Assembly: GCF_013337765.1 (NCBI RefSeq)
Contig: NZ_VBSB01000005.1
Span: 372,001 to 436,000, forward strand
DNA: 64,000 nucleotides
From: Mycolicibacterium sphagni
GTDB lineage: Bacteria > Actinomycetota > Actinomycetes > Mycobacteriales > Mycobacteriaceae
Reading direction: 5' to 3'
A program made the position numbers and the translations under genes. Of this stretch, positions 62,714-64,000 are shown piece after piece; the stretch's first letter is position 1, and every line of letters begins with the position of its first letter. Under the pieces are notes generated by a model. That model made no database searches. It had not been told where the DNA came from and saw only the letters and a program-made list of their open reading frames with translations.

Positions 62714-64000
62714 TCAGTTCAGGTAGTCGAACGTCGACATCATCCCGGCTTCTGCGTGATAGGTGTTGTGGCAGTGCAGCGGCCAATACCCCGGGTTATC
62801 GGCCAGGATGGCGATCCGCACCGACTGCCTGGGAAGCACGATCACGGTGTCCTTGCGTGCACCCAGCTCCCCGTTGTCGTTCATCACCGCGAAGGTATGC
62901 CCGTGCAGGTGCATCGGATGCCACATGGTGGTCTTGTTGGCGAACGTCATCGTCGCCTGCTGACCCTGCTTGATCGTGAGGGGCTGGTTCTTCGGGTACG
63001 ACCCATTGACTCCCCATTGGTAGGTCATCATGTCGCCGCTGAGGTCAGCCGTCAGCTCAGCGTCGGCCTTGGTGAACGCCAGCCGTGCCTCCGGGGTGGC
63101 GGTGAACATGTCGACGGTGCCGATCCGCCCGTTCAGTTCCGGCGGCTGGAATCCTGGCTCCGGCGCCGAACCGGCCCCCGTGGTCAGCAGCGCGCGCGCC
63201 AGCGCGTTCTTCCCCTCGGCCAGCGCCACCAACGGGAACACACCGTCGCCGGCGGTGACGATCACGTCGTAGCGCTCCGCCATCCCCAGCAGCAGGGCAT
63301 CCACCTCGACGGGCACCACCGGAAATCCGTCGGTGTGGGTGACGGTCATCCGGTGCCCCGCCAGCGCAACGCGGAATGCGGTGTCCGCGCCGGCGTTGAT
63401 GATCCTCAGCCGGATGCGCTGCCCGGGTTTGGCGGTGAAAGTTGTTGGTGCTTCCGGAATTCTGCCGTTGACCAGATAGTAGGGGTAGATCACATCGCCG
63501 GGATCGCCGCCGAGGAGTTGGCTGGTGTCGCCGCCCATATTCATCACACCCTTGCGCAGATCGTCGTAGATCTGCTCGGGCGACTTCCCGACGCCGTCGG
63601 TCCAATCGTCAAGCACCACAATCCACTCGGCGTCGTAGTCGGCTGGCGCCTTCGGGTCGTCGACGATCAACGGCAGGTACAGCCCGGTGTCGGCGTTGAC
63701 GCCGGTATGCGGATGCGCCCAGTACGTGCCGGCGTCGGGAACCGAGAATTTGTACGTGAAGGTGTCGCCGGGCGGGATGTCCGCGGTGGCGGGCTCGACC
63801 CCGTCCATGTTGTTCCGCAACGCGATCCCGTGCCAATGCACGGATGTCGGACCGTCCAGCTTGTTGGTCACGGTGGCTTCGATCTGGTCGCCGACATTCG
63901 CCCGGATCAGCGGGCCGGGGACGGTGTCGGCATAGCCCCGCGTGTTGACCACGCGTCCGCCAAGGTCGACGGTGACCGGCCGCGGGTTCAGCGCGACGGT
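62714..64000 (-). CDS. Multicopper oxidase, 5' end outside window
   Basis: 428 residues are visible and the frame is open to the right edge. Copper motifs in order: HWHGIALRNNMDG, YWAHPHTG, HPMHLHGH and HCHNTYHAEAGMM, the last with the type 1 Cys and axial Met. All three cupredoxin domains' copper ligands are present except what lies upstream. It resembles the mycobacterial periplasmic copper-resistance oxidase MmcO, but the signal sequence is not visible. The Met-rich insert typical of CueO is not evident. Confidence 0.93.
   Translation of the reverse strand, partial: TVALNPRPVTVDLGGRVVNTRGYADTVPGPLIRANVGDQIEATVTNKLDGPTSVHWHGIALRNNMDGVEPATADIPPGDTFTYKFSVPDAGTYWAHPHTGVNADTGLYLPLIVDDPKAPADYDAEWIVVLDDWTDGVGKSPEQIYDDLRKGVMNMGGDTSQLLGGDPGDVIYPYYLVNGRIPEAPTTFTAKPGQRIRLRIINAGADTAFRVALAGHRMTVTHTDGFPVVPVEVDALLLGMAERYDVIVTAGDGVFPLVALAEGKNALARALLTTGAGSAPEPGFQPPELNGRIGTVDMFTATPEARLAFTKADAELTADLSGDMMTYQWGVNGSYPKNQPLTIKQGQQATMTFANKTTMWHPMHLHGHTFAVMNDNGELGARKDTVIVLPRQSVRIAILADNPGYWPLHCHNTYHAEAGMMSTFDYLN

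Overview
This is a high-GC chromosomal window from a mycobacterium, most likely an environmental or fast-growing species (Mycolicibacterium type). From about 1 to 59.3 kb the gene order follows, as I recall it, the Mycobacterium tuberculosis interval Rv3627c to Rv3684 (dacB, ppa ... topA, cspA ... crp, whiB4, ponA2, cds1). Other mycobacterial marks are WhiB4, a tad pilus locus with the Ssd/TadZ-like protein, MarP, the Ms1 and 6C small RNAs, and many genes whose start codon lies 6-8 nt after a TANNNT -10 box (leaderless type). Rv3629c, PE33 (Rv3650), Rv3633 and the dpp operon (Rv3663c-Rv3666c) are missing from their expected places. No IS element, prophage or CRISPR array was seen.

Layout. 1-1.7 kb: dacB (cut by the left edge) and ppa. 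1.7-12.6 kb: an accessory block with uraD, two alpha/beta hydrolases and a TetR regulator, then an allantoin (ureide) module of allantoicase, PuuE-type allantoinase, hydantoin/allantoin racemase, NCS1 permease and GntR regulator, then small unknown proteins and terC under a probable yybP-ykoY manganese riboswitch. 12.8-20.5 kb: a translationally coupled chain of five genes, a membrane-bound Pls/PosA-like single-module NRPS, a short M1 peptidase, a flippase-like membrane protein, a GT2 glycosyltransferase and a DUF2304 protein. It is followed by a convergent galE-like epimerase and a GT-C-like membrane protein. 23.2-34.4 kb: CMD-family protein, tRNA-Thr, holB, a membrane adenylate cyclase, topA, cspA, an MrfA-type helicase and the Rv3651 homologue. 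34.3-38.8 kb: the tad locus (TadZ, TadA, TadB, TadC, Flp, two TadE-like proteins) on the minus strand, with 6C RNA upstream.

39.2-54.4 kb: an HAD phosphatase, Ms1 RNA, a degenerate Fic-like protein, acs, a secreted serine protease, a holin-like protein, ephE, the marP-Nudix-thioredoxin-nth block, crp, an MBL hydrolase, RidA, a DUF4177 protein, the Get3-like ATPase pair bagA/bagB and whiB4. 54.7-59.3 kb: ponA2, a metallophosphoesterase and cds1. 59.5-64 kb is accessory again: tRNA-Pro with a strong terminator, a secreted esterase divergent from a TetR gene around a clear palindrome, a small helical protein, a proline-rich secreted protein and a multicopper oxidase cut by the right edge.

The cell-envelope theme is strong (dacB, ponA2, marP, tad, the NRPS-glycosyltransferase chain, the secreted esterase). 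The most unusual points are the NRPS chain joined to a conserved glycan-type operon, the Fic-fold protein with a destroyed active-site motif, the Get3-like pair with one atypical P-loop, the tad genes that appear to need CTG starts, and a short dispersed GC-rich repeat that enters reading frames.
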